Source of the DNA: Puteibacter caeruleilacunae
GTDB taxonomy: Bacteria; Bacteroidota; Bacteroidia; Bacteroidales; Prolixibacteraceae
Reading direction: 5' to 3'
DNA: 64,000 bases
NCBI GenBank assembly: GCA_005217565.1
Contig: SJCO01000015.1
Coordinates: forward strand, 169,763-233,762
Shown: piece by piece, positions 15,859 through 25,498 of the stretch
Layout of the letters: each line of letters begins with the position of its first letter
Numbering within the stretch: position 1 is the stretch's first letter
Translations under genes and position numbers: made by a program
Notes under the pieces: generated by a model
What the model saw: the letters and a program-made list of their open reading frames with translations, nothing else
The model's database searches: none
Told to the model about the DNA's origin: nothing

Positions 15859-18816
15859 TTACCCTTTGTGCGGATTTCTAATCTTTGTAAGATATCCTAC
15901 CGATGGTAACGTATGTAGCTCCTCAATCAAGTGATAATTGCGAGGATGTTCAAAAAGCTTCGAGATTCGACTCTCAGGATCTTTCAAATCACCAAAGACA
16001 ATTGCATCAGCCGGACAGGTCTGCATACAAGCTGGTTGTATCTCTCCATCATTTAATTGTCGGTTTTCCAACTTGGCTTCAAGTTTCTTTTCCTGAATAC
16101 GCTGTACACACAGAGAACACTTCTCTACAACTCCCCTTGAGCGTACGGTAACATCCGGATTTAACACCATTTTACCAAGATCATTGTTCACGTTGAAATC
16201 AAACTTCTCGTTGTTGGCGTATTTAAACCAGTTGAATCGTCGCACTTTATATGGACAGTTGTTAATACAATATCGTGTTCCAACGCATCGGTTATATACC
16301 ATCTGATTCAATCCCTCATTGCTATGCATGGTAGCCGACACCGGACAAACGTTCTCACATGGAGCATTATCACAATGCTGACACATTACTGGCTGATGGT
16401 AAGTTTTGGGATTTTCAGGATTTTCGCTGTAATAACGATCAATCCTTATCCAGTGCATAATCCTTCTATTTCGCACTTGCTCCTTACCAATTACAGCAAC
16501 GTTATTCTCTGCCTGACATGCAATCGTACAGTTTCCACAGCCCGTGCATTTATTAAGATCGATAGCCAAACCCCACTGGTGAGCTGGAAATTCCGGCTCG
16601 TCATATAATGTCACATGATGCTTTTCATGGCGTTCATGAGACTCATTACCTGCATTTGCTTTGCGACTATATTCTTCTAAAACTGCTTCCCTTACAATCT
16701 CTCGTCCCTCCATAGAATGATGCGTCTGAGTCATTGCTAACGGATAAGTCTTATTTAATTTCTTGACAGTAGAAAATGCTTGATACATTCTTCTTCCCTC
16801 AACAACATTAATGAAAGGATAGACATTAAATCCTGCACCTTCGGCAACCTTTCCTGAAACAGATCTTCCAAATCCCAGTGCTACTGCAATGGTATTCTCC
16901 TCTTGACCCGGTTGAATAAATACAGGGAGTTCCAGATCACCAAGGGCAACCATATCTTCATTATCTACTCCCAACTCAATAGCCTTCCTTGGTGAGATAG
17001 CTGCAAAATTATCCCAACTCACTTTTGACACAGAATCTGGCATTTCCATTGACCATGGATTATTGGCCATTGCTCCATTCCCTTTACCATTCATCTCATA
17101 GACAACAACTTCTACATCTCCCTGTGTCTTAGATACGCTTTTAATTCTCGTTGTCGTTGCCTTCAAAGAAGTAACATCAATGATTGGTTGTTCCTCCGGA
17201 ACACTTATCTCATCAAATACACCGCGTTGCAAAACAGTATTCCACCAAGATGTAAATTCCGTGTTATCCGTCTGCTTTGGAAATACATTTGCTTCCCAGT
17301 AGAATTTAATAACATCCCTGTAGTTACCCGTTTTTCCACACCACGCAAGAAATACCTCCTGTACAGGGCGACTATTAAACAATGGGTGAATTGTTGGTTG
17401 GATCAATGAAAACTTACCATCTGTAGGTTCTGTATCCCCCCAACTCTCCAGGTAATGCGGTAATGGAAGTATATATTTACAAGCCTCTGCGGTCTCTTGT
17501 TTCTCTTTAGCAAAAGCCACTGAAAGTTTTAGCTTTTCTATTGCATCCTTTATTGCTTCTCCTTGAGGATAATTATAAACTGGATTTACATCAACAGCAA
17601 GAAGAGCATCAACCTTTCCATTCAATAAATCCTCAACAAATTGGCTCATTTTACGATCATCTCCTTGCTTCACTCTGTTAGTTGAAATCATGTCAATAGT
17701 TGCTCCATAATTTCCTAACATTGAGTTTATGGCATTTACAATCACTTGATGATCTGGATTATTAGATCCACAAACTACAAGCGACTCTCCTTTTGACAGA
17801 AGTAAATCCCTAACAATAAAACTAAGATCAGTGGAAGACTGGTCAACTGCATATGTAGTCCCACCCAGTTGTTTTGCAATCTCATTATATAGATTCAATA
17901 ATACTATTCCTTCATCTGATGATTTTATTACTACCCGCTCATCGGCATTAGAACCGGTAAGTGTCATCATCGATTCTACCTGATAATGACGACTCATTTG
18001 CTCTTTCAAATCGGGATTTCTTCTAGATGAGTACTGCTTTGTAAATTCAACAGGACTAATCCAGGTTCCTAAAAAATCAGCACCAAACGAAACGATAACT
18101 TTGGCTTTATCAAAATGATAGGTCGGAATTGCTGCTTTTCCAAAACTACGGTCATTTGCCTCAAGCATTCCCGATGAGGATACAGCATCATACTGAATCC
18201 AATCTAAACCTTGGAATCGCTCTTGTAGTTCTGTAATTACTTGTCGATATGTAGGAGATATAACTGTTGATGTTAGTAATACGATTTTTCCATCCGCCTG
18301 GGCTATCTCCTCCAGCTTTTGAGGGATTTCATTGTTTACTTTCTCCCACGTAATCTTTTCTCCGGTAGCAAGTGGCTCTTTGTAGCGGGCCAAGTCATAC
18401 AGACTCATTACCGAAGCTTGTACACGGGCACTTGTGCCACCCTTGGTTAACGAGGATTGTTCATTTCCTTCAATTTTAATTGGGCGTCCATCTCTAACCT
18501 TTACCAATACGCCACAATATTCGTTCTCCTCAAAATATGAAGAAGCATAATAGTTACATTGTCCTGGAATAATCTCTTCGGGACGCACCAAGTAAGGGAT
18601 TGCCTTCTCAACAGGTTTCTTACAACTAGCCACAACGGCTGCTCCCGCAACACTAAATCCAAAAACTTTTAAAAAGTCCCTACGCGTAGATGCAAAAGTC
18701 TCAATAGATTCCGGATCATTTAAGGCTTTCTTATTGGCAATTTCATTCGTTAATTCCTCTTGCTTCAATTTAGAAGAATCGTTTAGTTCTTCAATACTTC
18801 TCCAATACTTGTTCAT
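15859..18816 (-). CDS. actB: Alternative Complex III subunit B (molybdopterin-oxidoreductase-like domain fused to four-cluster FeS domain)
   Basis: A 985-residue protein. The N-terminus carries a Tat-type signal (STRRDFLKVFGFSVAG, residues about 43-58) ending near a cysteine (VASC). Residues about 70-700 resemble the catalytic subunit of molybdopterin enzymes, but in ACIII this part holds no molybdenum. Residues about 745-985 form a ferredoxin-like domain with motifs CTGCGNCTIAC, CQHCDNAPCENVCP, CVGTRYCINNCP and CSLC...CMQTCP, enough for three [4Fe-4S] and one [3Fe-4S] cluster. It passes electrons from the quinol site to the ActA hemes. The single long chain is the usual Bacteroidota form. 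Confidence 0.94.
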   Translation of the reverse strand: MNKYWRSIEELNDSSKLKQEELTNEIANKKALNDPESIETFASTRRDFLKVFGFSVAGAAVVASCKKPVEKAIPYLVRPEEIIPGQCNYYASSYFEENEYCGVLVKVRDGRPIKIEGNEQSSLTKGGTSARVQASVMSLYDLARYKEPLATGEKITWEKVNNEIPQKLEEIAQADGKIVLLTSTVISPTYRQVITELQERFQGLDWIQYDAVSSSGMLEANDRSFGKAAIPTYHFDKAKVIVSFGADFLGTWISPVEFTKQYSSRRNPDLKEQMSRHYQVESMMTLTGSNADERVVIKSSDEGIVLLNLYNEIAKQLGGTTYAVDQSSTDLSFIVRDLLLSKGESLVVCGSNNPDHQVIVNAINSMLGNYGATIDMISTNRVKQGDDRKMSQFVEDLLNGKVDALLAVDVNPVYNYPQGEAIKDAIEKLKLSVAFAKEKQETAEACKYILPLPHYLESWGDTEPTDGKFSLIQPTIHPLFNSRPVQEVFLAWCGKTGNYRDVIKFYWEANVFPKQTDNTEFTSWWNTVLQRGVFDEISVPEEQPIIDVTSLKATTTRIKSVSKTQGDVEVVVYEMNGKGNGAMANNPWSMEMPDSVSKVSWDNFAAISPRKAIELGVDNEDMVALGDLELPVFIQPGQEENTIAVALGFGRSVSGKVAEGAGFNVYPFINVVEGRRMYQAFSTVKKLNKTYPLAMTQTHHSMEGREIVREAVLEEYSRKANAGNESHERHEKHHVTLYDEPEFPAHQWGLAIDLNKCTGCGNCTIACQAENNVAVIGKEQVRNRRIMHWIRIDRYYSENPENPKTYHQPVMCQHCDNAPCENVCPVSATMHSNEGLNQMVYNRCVGTRYCINNCPYKVRRFNWFKYANNEKFDFNVNNDLGKMVLNPDVTVRSRGVVEKCSLCVQRIQEKKLEAKLENRQLNDGEIQPACMQTCPADAIVFGDLKDPESRISKLFEHPRNYHLIEELHTLPSVGYLTKIRNPHKG

Positions 18817-18851
18817 TCTTTCTTAGCTATTAAGGGTATTGAATAATCAAT

Positions 18852-20018
18852 CTAATAATGACATCGCATACAATCATTCGAACCTAGTTCATCTGCTGTA
18901 AAGGCATTCTTATCCCCTCTTGCATACGCCTCATGTTGCTCCTTATAGCTTGAATAGTATTTGTTTTCTCCCATATTTACATGGGTTTCACGATGACAAT
19001 TCACACACCAGCCCATCGACATATCACTTTCCTGCTTTAATACATGCATTTTCTCCACTTCGCCGTGGCATTTGTTACAGTCTAATTTAGCGACTCCTAC
19101 ATGTTGTGCATGATTAAAATATGCGTGATCCGGTAATTTGTGTATCCTGATCCACTCTACAGATTGTCCGTTTTCAACCGCCTGATGAATCTTATTAATT
19201 TCAAACTGTCCAGAATTAGATCCCTCCCTTACAAGTGAATGACAATTCAGGCACAAATTCACTGACGGTATACCTGCTGATCTGCTTTTATCAACAGTAT
19301 TATGACAATATTTACAATCAATTTGATTCTCTCCTGCATGAACCTTATGTGAGAATTTTATAGGTTGATCTGGGGCATAATCTTTTGAACGACCAAGAGC
19401 CTTTGCTTCAAACATGAGCATCTTTGCCTGATAGCCTCCACAAGCCAGTAACACTATCACTGGAATAATGCGGTACTTGATACGACGGGTAAATATCAAA
19501 TCAACTAAAGAAAGTGTAATAAGAATTCCAAGAAATAGAAATAAGAAAAGGTTATTCACACTTGGTTTAGGTTCAACACCATTATCCACTACTAGAGAAT
19601 CGAGATAAGTTTTAATGGCTTTTACATCCTCTTCTTTGAATTGATACTCCTGATGCACCTCCGACATCTTATTGCCCATAGGTTCCATCAATACCTTCTC
19701 TAAATCTTTATCAGCCTTGGCATGATAAAGATTCGCAATCTCTAATGCTGAAGGGTACCATGAAAACGTATCAATTGCAACAACATGATGGCAAGAAACA
19801 CAAGATTCGTGTTTACGATCAAAGGGCAACAATCCCATAAACAATCGTTTCCCATCCTTTATTACTTCCTTTTTTTGCGTTTGATGATCATTATCAACGG
19901 GATTTTCAGCAGCCACGACGCTAAAATCTACCAGTAAAACCAGAAGAATAATACTATGTACAATGCGACAAATTCCCCTTATTTGTCCCATGTTAGTTAG
20001 GTTTATATGCATGCTCAA
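18852..20018 (-). CDS. actA: Alternative Complex III subunit A (multiheme cytochrome c)
   Basis: A 388-residue protein with an N-terminal signal peptide, six CxxCH motifs (CVSCH, CKYCH, CLNCH, CNKCH, CVNCH, CMRCH) and an internal pair of hydrophobic helices near residues 155-200. The first motif lies in a separate N-terminal cytochrome c-like domain before the membrane segment. The remaining five form the pentaheme domain expected for ActA, with the last motif two residues from the C-terminus. ATG starts at 20018 and 19991 are both possible; the later one gives a shorter, more usual signal peptide. It is the first gene of the operon. Confidence 0.92.
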   Translation of the reverse strand: MSMHINLTNMGQIRGICRIVHSIILLVLLVDFSVVAAENPVDNDHQTQKKEVIKDGKRLFMGLLPFDRKHESCVSCHHVVAIDTFSWYPSALEIANLYHAKADKDLEKVLMEPMGNKMSEVHQEYQFKEEDVKAIKTYLDSLVVDNGVEPKPSVNNLFLFLFLGILITLSLVDLIFTRRIKYRIIPVIVLLACGGYQAKMLMFEAKALGRSKDYAPDQPIKFSHKVHAGENQIDCKYCHNTVDKSRSAGIPSVNLCLNCHSLVREGSNSGQFEINKIHQAVENGQSVEWIRIHKLPDHAYFNHAQHVGVAKLDCNKCHGEVEKMHVLKQESDMSMGWCVNCHRETHVNMGENKYYSSYKEQHEAYARGDKNAFTADELGSNDCMRCHY

Positions 20019-20180
20019 TCAAATTTTACAAGTTCAGGTTGAGACTTTTATCTTCATTTTAAACAATAAAATGAACATATTGTTTCCCCCAATTGATAAA
20101 AATTTGAATGATCTAACCTTAGGCTAAAGACTCACCATTTAGAATCCCAACTCACCCTCATGAAAAAACATGATATCCTC

Positions 20181-21287
20181 CTACGCATCCAGATTTTGAG
20201 TTAAACCTCTTACCACTTTAAGTTTATCCAGAAACTCTTTCGCCACTACCCTCAACACTGTATAAAATGGTATGGCAAGAATCATTCCTACAATCCCTGC
20301 TAAACTTCCTGCTATTAAGATAACAATAAAAATCTCCATTGGATGTGCTTTTACACTAGAAGAGTAAATTAATGGCTGGAAAAGAATATTATCCAACACT
20401 TGCACAATCACAAATACCAACAACATAAATCCTAACAAAGGAAGTGTATGCGCCATAAAATTGGCTTCAATATTTAAAGCTACTCCGATTATAATTCCAA
20501 AGGTTGCTCCCATCCATGGTCCTAGATAAGGTATCACATTGAATAAGCCTGCTACTAAACCAATCACCACAGCATGACTGAATCCAATACCAACAATAGT
20601 CAGACCAACTGTATCGAGTAATCCAACCATAAACACCTCAACAATTATCCCTATAAAATAGCGGCGCAACAAGAAATGAATTGATGTTAATATTTTATCT
20701 ACTCGCTCCTCATAGCCTGAAGGAACAAGTGTAAGAATACTTCTTTTGAACAATCCTTCATCTTTCAAGAAGAAAAACGAGATAAAGGAAATTGAAAAGA
20801 TCGCAATAAATATATCTCCAATAGTACTGGCAACATAGCTCAATACATCTGATATCTGTGAGAAATCAAGATTCTGCCCCAACTGTTCCTTTACTATTTC
20901 CTGAAATGTTTTATTCTCTATTTCTATTGGATTTTCTGATGTCAATGCCAGCAGCTTCCTTATTGGAGCCTCAATTTCCTCAATAACCGAGTTGATATCC
21001 ACAGCTGATAAGGTCTGAAATTCAGAAATAACCAATGGTATTATAAAGCGAAAAAAACCAAAGAATACGATCCATAATGCAACCAGGGTAACCATTGCAC
21101 ACAAACTTTGCGAGGGGCTAAATTTTCCAATCTTCACTTTCCCAAGCAATTGCACTAGAGGTCGTCCCAACAAAGAAACAACAAAAGCAATCAGAATATA
21201 ACTAACAATTGATCGGAAATACCATAAACAAAATAATAATAGAAAAGATCCTAGTACAAGGAAAATATTGCGTGTTCGTTGATTCAT
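20181..21287 (-). CDS. AI-2E family transporter
   Basis: A 368-residue polytopic protein of the AI-2E/PerM family. It has two N-terminal helices (FLVLGSFLLLFCLWYFRSIV and the following one), a hydrophilic region at about 90-150, and a cluster of C-terminal helices with the conserved NVIPYLGPWMGATFGI and QPLIYSSSVKAHPMEIF motifs. Members export small molecules or act as Na+/H+ antiporters; quorum signal export is only one case, so no substrate is assigned. It stands alone between actA and a divergent EamA gene. Confidence 0.88.
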   Translation of the reverse strand: MNQRTRNIFLVLGSFLLLFCLWYFRSIVSYILIAFVVSLLGRPLVQLLGKVKIGKFSPSQSLCAMVTLVALWIVFFGFFRFIIPLVISEFQTLSAVDINSVIEEIEAPIRKLLALTSENPIEIENKTFQEIVKEQLGQNLDFSQISDVLSYVASTIGDIFIAIFSISFISFFFLKDEGLFKRSILTLVPSGYEERVDKILTSIHFLLRRYFIGIIVEVFMVGLLDTVGLTIVGIGFSHAVVIGLVAGLFNVIPYLGPWMGATFGIIIGVALNIEANFMAHTLPLLGFMLLVFVIVQVLDNILFQPLIYSSSVKAHPMEIFIVILIAGSLAGIVGMILAIPFYTVLRVVAKEFLDKLKVVRGLTQNLDA

Positions 21288-21466
21288 CTCTCTGTGAATT
21301 ATGAAGTTACTAACTCTACTGTCCTTTAGTTTTGTTGAAAGGTACTACGCAAATATAGTACTAATCCTGTTTAATTCACAAATAACAGGATCGTCTTGAA
21401 TGTTAAATATTTCGGTGATTAATGCGTTAAGCTCAGTGTTAGTAAAAACAATGGCAGCGTACACAT

Positions 21467-21474
21467 TACTTTTG
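21467..21474 (+). promoter_or_regulatory. Candidate -7 box for the EamA gene
   Basis: TACTTTTG matches the Bacteroidota -7 consensus TAnnTTTG and ends 14 nt before the ATG, implying a very short untranslated leader. No TTTG at the -33 spacing is seen. Confidence 0.45.
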
Positions 21475-21488
21475 CGAAAAAAAAGAAG

Positions 21489-22388
21489 ATGTGGATTTTG
21501 TGGGGAATACTCTCAGCTTCATTACTGGGATTCTATGATATTTTTAAAAAGCTATCGGTCAACAATAACAATGTTATTCTGGTTCTTTTATTTTCCTGCC
21601 TTACAGGAACACTAATAAGTGTTGTTGATATTGCTGGATCAATTATTAATCCCCAGTTCATGATAGATGCTAATATTTACGCACCGACTATCTCTGGACA
21701 CGAACATTTATTAATACTACTGAAATCATTCATTGTTGTCATCGGATGGATCTTTGCATTTGTTGCATTAAAACATCTGCCAATTACCATAGTTACCCCT
21801 ATTAGAGCAACAGGACCTTTATGGACCTTATTGGGAGCAATTCTTCTTTTCAGCGAACAATTAAATGGATTTCAATACCTGGGGATATCTATTACGTTGG
21901 CCTTTTTCTTCCTCTTTTCAACAGCAGGGAAGCATGAGGGTATCAATTTCAGAAGCAATAAGTGGATTTACTTTATCATTCTGGCAACATTGCTTGGTGC
22001 TGTCAGTGGTTTATATGACAAGTTTATCATCCGAAAAATTGATCGTGTTGCAGTTCAAGTTTGGTTTAGCATTTATCAAATAGTCATATTACTTCCTTTT
22101 GCCATCCACCAGTGGTACAAAAAAAATCGCACCCCATTTGAGTGGAGATGGTGGATTCCATGCATCGGTCTCTTTCTGATATTGGCCGACTACTTTTATT
22201 TCTATTCACTAAGTTATGCCGACTCGATGATATCTATTTTATCATCCCTTCGTCGAGGTGGTATTGTAATCGCCTTCACCTTTGGTGCAATTGTCTTTAA
22301 AGAGAAGAACATCACCAGAAAAGCGTTGTATTTATTGGGTATCTTATCTGGCATCCTGATTATTGTATTAAGCAGTCATGCTGAATAA
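21489..22388 (+). CDS. EamA/DMT superfamily transporter
   Basis: A 299-residue protein with about ten hydrophobic helices arranged as two EamA repeats (residues 1-140 and 155-295). The first repeat starts MWILWGILSASLLGFYDIFKK; the second includes LLGAVSGLYDKFIIRKI. The family exports metabolites such as amino acids or nucleosides, and the substrate cannot be read from sequence. It is a monocistronic gene ending at a bidirectional hairpin shared with lon. Confidence 0.85.
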   Translation: MWILWGILSASLLGFYDIFKKLSVNNNNVILVLLFSCLTGTLISVVDIAGSIINPQFMIDANIYAPTISGHEHLLILLKSFIVVIGWIFAFVALKHLPITIVTPIRATGPLWTLLGAILLFSEQLNGFQYLGISITLAFFFLFSTAGKHEGINFRSNKWIYFIILATLLGAVSGLYDKFIIRKIDRVAVQVWFSIYQIVILLPFAIHQWYKKNRTPFEWRWWIPCIGLFLILADYFYFYSLSYADSMISILSSLRRGGIVIAFTFGAIVFKEKNITRKALYLLGILSGILIIVLSSHAE

Positions 22389-22421
22389 AAAAGGCCATCA
22401 GCAAAACTGATGACCTTTCTT
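22389..22421. terminator. Bidirectional terminator between EamA gene and lon
   Basis: AAAGG-cc-ATCAG pairs with CTGAT-ga-CCTTT around a CAAAA loop, with an A-run on one side and TTCTTC on the other. It lies just after the EamA stop and about 40 bp beyond the lon stop on the opposite strand, so it can serve both convergent genes. Confidence 0.75.
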
Positions 22422-22459
22422 CTATATTTGATCTTATCGAATTAACGATAATTGACTTC

Positions 22460-24913
22460 CTATTTAATCTTTAATGGATTATCCACCTTCGATTTAAGTA
22501 AAGCTACATCAAGCACTTCCATTGCGTCATTCACAAAATGGAATTTCAATCCTTTAATATAAGCATCCTTTATCTCTTCAAGATCTTTTCTATTATCCTT
22601 AGACAAGATGATCTCTTTAATACCAGCACGCTTAGCAGCAAGAATTTTCTCTTTAATTCCTCCCACAGGCAATACTTTTCCGCGCAAGGTAATTTCTCCG
22701 GTCATTGCAATTCCCTTTTTCACTTTACGCTGAGTAAATGCCGATGCCAAAGCAGTTAACATGGTAATACCAGCTGAAGGACCATCTTTAGGAATAGCTC
22801 CTTCAGGTACATGCACGTGTACATTCCAGTTATCAAAAACATCTTCCGGAATATTTAAACGACTTGCTTGCGACTTAAGGTGCTCCAATGCTAACATTGC
22901 TGATTCTTTCATCACATCACCAAGATTTCCAGTAAGGGTTAAACGCCCTTTTCCTTTACTCAATCCCGACTCAATGAATAAGATCTCACCTCCTACAGCT
23001 GTCCAGGCTAATCCTGTAACAACTCCAGCAAAGTCGTTCCCTTGGTATTTATCCTTACTATATTCTTCAACACCCAGATACTCGCGCACCAATGCCTTCG
23101 TTAGCTTTGATTCAATTTCTTCCTCAAATGCTATTTTTCGAGCAATGCGACGAATAACCTTGGCAACTTTTTTATCCAATTCTCTAACTCCCGACTCGCG
23201 AGTATAGCTTTCAACGATATATTCGATTACCTCATCAGGAATCTCCAAAAGACCATTTTCTAATCCATGGTTTTTCAATTGCTTAGGGAACAAATGTCTC
23301 TTTGCAATCTCAACCTTCTCTTCAACCAGGTATCCACTAACATCAATCAATTCCATACGGTCACGCAAGGCAGGACTAATGGTGCTTAAAGTATTAGCAG
23401 TTGCCACAAACATTACTTTCGACAGATCATAATCTACCTCCAGGTAATTATCGTGGAATTCTCCGTTTTGTTCTGGATCAAGAACCTCCAATAAAGCAGA
23501 AGCAGGATCTCCATGAAAATCCTTCGATACCTTATCAATCTCATCCAAAATAAAAACAGGGTTTGAAGATTTCGCCTTCTTGATATTCTGAATCACGCGA
23601 CCAGGCATCGCTCCAATATAAGTCTTACGGTGACCTCTGATCTCAGCTTCATCATGCAGTCCACCAAGACTCATTCTGATAAACTTACGACCTAAAGATT
23701 TAGCGATAGATTTTCCCAATGATGTTTTTCCAACCCCAGGAGGGCCATACAAACAAATAATTGGAGATTTCATATCGTTCTTCAACTTCAACACTGCAAG
23801 ATGCTCAAGGATACGTTCTTTAACTTTCTCAAGACCGAAATGATCTGCATCCAGTACCTCCTGTGCATGCTTCATATCGAAGTTGTCTTCAGTAAACTCA
23901 CCCCAAGGTAAATCCAATAGAGTCTGCACATAACCAAACTGCACAGAATATTCACCAGCAGCAGGATTTAAACGGTGTAACTTGCCAACTTCTTTCTCAA
24001 AATGTTTAGCAACGTCCTCACTCCATTTCATCTGCTCTGCACGATCCTTCAGCTCCTGAATCTCCTGGTCAATAGGATTACCTCCTAGTTCATCCTGAAT
24101 TGTCTTCATTTGCTGATTCAACATAAACTCACGTTGCTGTTGATCAAGATCAGTCTTAACCTTACTCTGGATATCTTTCTTAAGCTCCAACATTTGCACC
24201 TCACGAATAAGGTAGCTAATCGCTTGAAGACCTCTTTCTTTCAAGTCATTAATCCCGAGTAATGTTTGCTTATCCTCTACAGCAATATCTGTATTAGAAC
24301 AGATAAAGTTGATAAGGAAAGTCGCATTTTCAATATTCTTAACAGCTATTGAAGCCTCTGGTGGAATATTTCCCGAATACTTTACAATTTTTAGAGACAA
24401 ATCCTTTAATGACTCTATAATTGCCTCAAACTCCTGAGTCTTTGGAGGAATAATATCTTCAATTGAAGAAATTTTTGCTACGAAGAATGGATCTTCAGCA
24501 ATCATCTCTTCAAGTGTGAATCTTTTCTTACCCTGGATAATTACAGAAACGTTTCCATCAGGCATTTCCAATACCTTCAAGACTTCTGCCATAGTACCTA
24601 TCCGGTGCATATCGTCAACTGTTGGTTCGTCAACCTCTCCCTCAATTTGAGCGACTGCTCCCAACAATTTATTTCCCTTCTTTACCTCCTGAATAAGCTT
24701 TAATGATTTTTCCCGTCCAACAGTAATAGGAAGTACTACTCCCGGAAAAAGTACAGTATTACGAAGCGGTAATATTGGCAGTGTGTCAGGCAAACTGGTT
24801 GCCTCTAAATCTGCATCATCCCCGTCAGCAATAATTGGAATAAAAGCATCTCCGTCATCCATCATGTCTGACAAAAACATATCTGATATTTGTTGATTTC
24901 TATTTCTTCCCAT
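22460..24913 (-). CDS. lon: ATP-dependent Lon protease
   Basis: An 817-residue Lon. The LON substrate-binding domain begins at about residue 40 with [20 protein letters not shown] coiled middle region follows, then an AAA+ domain with Walker [16 protein letters not shown] and Walker [11 protein letters not shown], then a C-terminal protease domain with the catalytic Ser in DGPSAGITM and Lys in [17 protein letters not shown]. The frame extends upstream to 25003, but the ATG at 24913 gives a normal start ([11 protein letters not shown]), and the extra 30 codons resemble no Lon. It degrades misfolded and regulatory proteins in the cytoplasm. Confidence 0.96.
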   Translation of the reverse strand: MGRNRNQQISDMFLSDMMDDGDAFIPIIADGDDADLEATSLPDTLPILPLRNTVLFPGVVLPITVGREKSLKLIQEVKKGNKLLGAVAQIEGEVDEPTVDDMHRIGTMAEVLKVLEMPDGNVSVIIQGKKRFTLEEMIAEDPFFVAKISSIEDIIPPKTQEFEAIIESLKDLSLKIVKYSGNIPPEASIAVKNIENATFLINFICSNTDIAVEDKQTLLGINDLKERGLQAISYLIREVQMLELKKDIQSKVKTDLDQQQREFMLNQQMKTIQDELGGNPIDQEIQELKDRAEQMKWSEDVAKHFEKEVGKLHRLNPAAGEYSVQFGYVQTLLDLPWGEFTEDNFDMKHAQEVLDADHFGLEKVKERILEHLAVLKLKNDMKSPIICLYGPPGVGKTSLGKSIAKSLGRKFIRMSLGGLHDEAEIRGHRKTYIGAMPGRVIQNIKKAKSSNPVFILDEIDKVSKDFHGDPASALLEVLDPEQNGEFHDNYLEVDYDLSKVMFVATANTLSTISPALRDRMELIDVSGYLVEEKVEIAKRHLFPKQLKNHGLENGLLEIPDEVIEYIVESYTRESGVRELDKKVAKVIRRIARKIAFEEEIESKLTKALVREYLGVEEYSKDKYQGNDFAGVVTGLAWTAVGGEILFIESGLSKGKGRLTLTGNLGDVMKESAMLALEHLKSQASRLNIPEDVFDNWNVHVHVPEGAIPKDGPSAGITMLTALASAFTQRKVKKGIAMTGEITLRGKVLPVGGIKEKILAAKRAGIKEIILSKDNRKDLEEIKDAYIKGLKFHFVNDAMEVLDVALLKSKVDNPLKIK

Positions 24914-25060
24914 TGTTGTATAATTTCTTCTTATGACAAAATGTCTGTTTTCTGCTACGAATTCAACATCACCACATACTAGGCAATAGCTATGCCATTT
25001 CATCCATGTGGATCAAAAGAATTTGCATTTTGGGATTTTAGACCTCAATTATGGCAAACA

Positions 25061-25087
25061 AAAAAAGCCCCGCAATGCGGAGCTTTC
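25061..25087 (-). terminator. Terminator of rpmE2
   Basis: On the minus strand AAGCTCCGC pairs with GCGGGGCTT around an ATT loop, followed by a run of T residues. It starts about 20 bp past the L31 stop. Confidence 0.85.
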
Positions 25088-25107
25088 CATCTCGTATATT
25101 GAAAAAA

Positions 25108-25371
25108 TTACTTTTTTCTGTTTGCCATATGGTTCTTGTAGCGATTCATAAACTTATCAACACGTCCAGCGGTGTCTACAAGTTTCATCTTTCCGGTATA
25201 AAACGGATGTGATGTATTGGAAATTTCCAATTTGATCAACGGATACTCCACACCATCAATCTCAATGCTCTCTTTTGAGCCAGCTGCAGATTTAGTAATA
25301 AAAGTGTGTCCGTTTGACATATCTTTAAAAGCTACAAGCCTATACGTGTCTGGATGTATACCTTTTTTCAT
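25108..25371 (-). CDS. rpmE2: 50S ribosomal protein L31, type B
   Basis: An 87-residue protein beginning MKKGIHPDTYRLVAFKDMSN, the hallmark of type B L31. It lacks the CxxC zinc motif of the type A form and ends in a basic tail (KFMNRYKNHMANRKK). The frame continues upstream to 25434, but that part covers the promoter and the ATG at 25371 matches the family start with an AGGAG-like site before it. Type B (zinc-free) L31 is common as the sole L31 in Bacteroidota. It is transcribed alone from a strong consensus promoter. Confidence 0.96.
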   Translation of the reverse strand: MKKGIHPDTYRLVAFKDMSNGHTFITKSAAGSKESIEIDGVEYPLIKLEISNTSHPFYTGKMKLVDTAGRVDKFMNRYKNHMANRKK

Positions 25372-25404
25372 CGTCTTCTCCTTTTGTCTTGTTTTTACGG
25401 GTTG

Positions 25405-25435
25405 CAAATTTAGATACAAAATTCTAATCTGCAAA
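25405..25435 (-). promoter_or_regulatory. Bacteroidota-type promoter of rpmE2
   Basis: On the minus strand TTTG (25435-25432) is separated by 19 bp from TAAATTTG (25412-25405), an exact match to the TTTG-N19-21-TAnnTTTG consensus of the Bacteroidota primary sigma factor. The start codon lies about 33 nt downstream. Confidence 0.8.
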
Positions 25436-25498
25436 AACTTTTTGCTTTTTTATTGAAAGTTTTTTTGTACTGATTTACAATGGGTCAAAGATAATAAC

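Noticed and set aside
22791..22830. CACGTG-containing partial palindrome in lon as a parS candidate.
   Set aside because: It is inside coding sequence, lacks the flanking parS bases, and is explained by the codons.
25372..25434. Upstream extension of L31.
   Set aside because: It would translate the consensus promoter; the family starts at MKKGIHPD.
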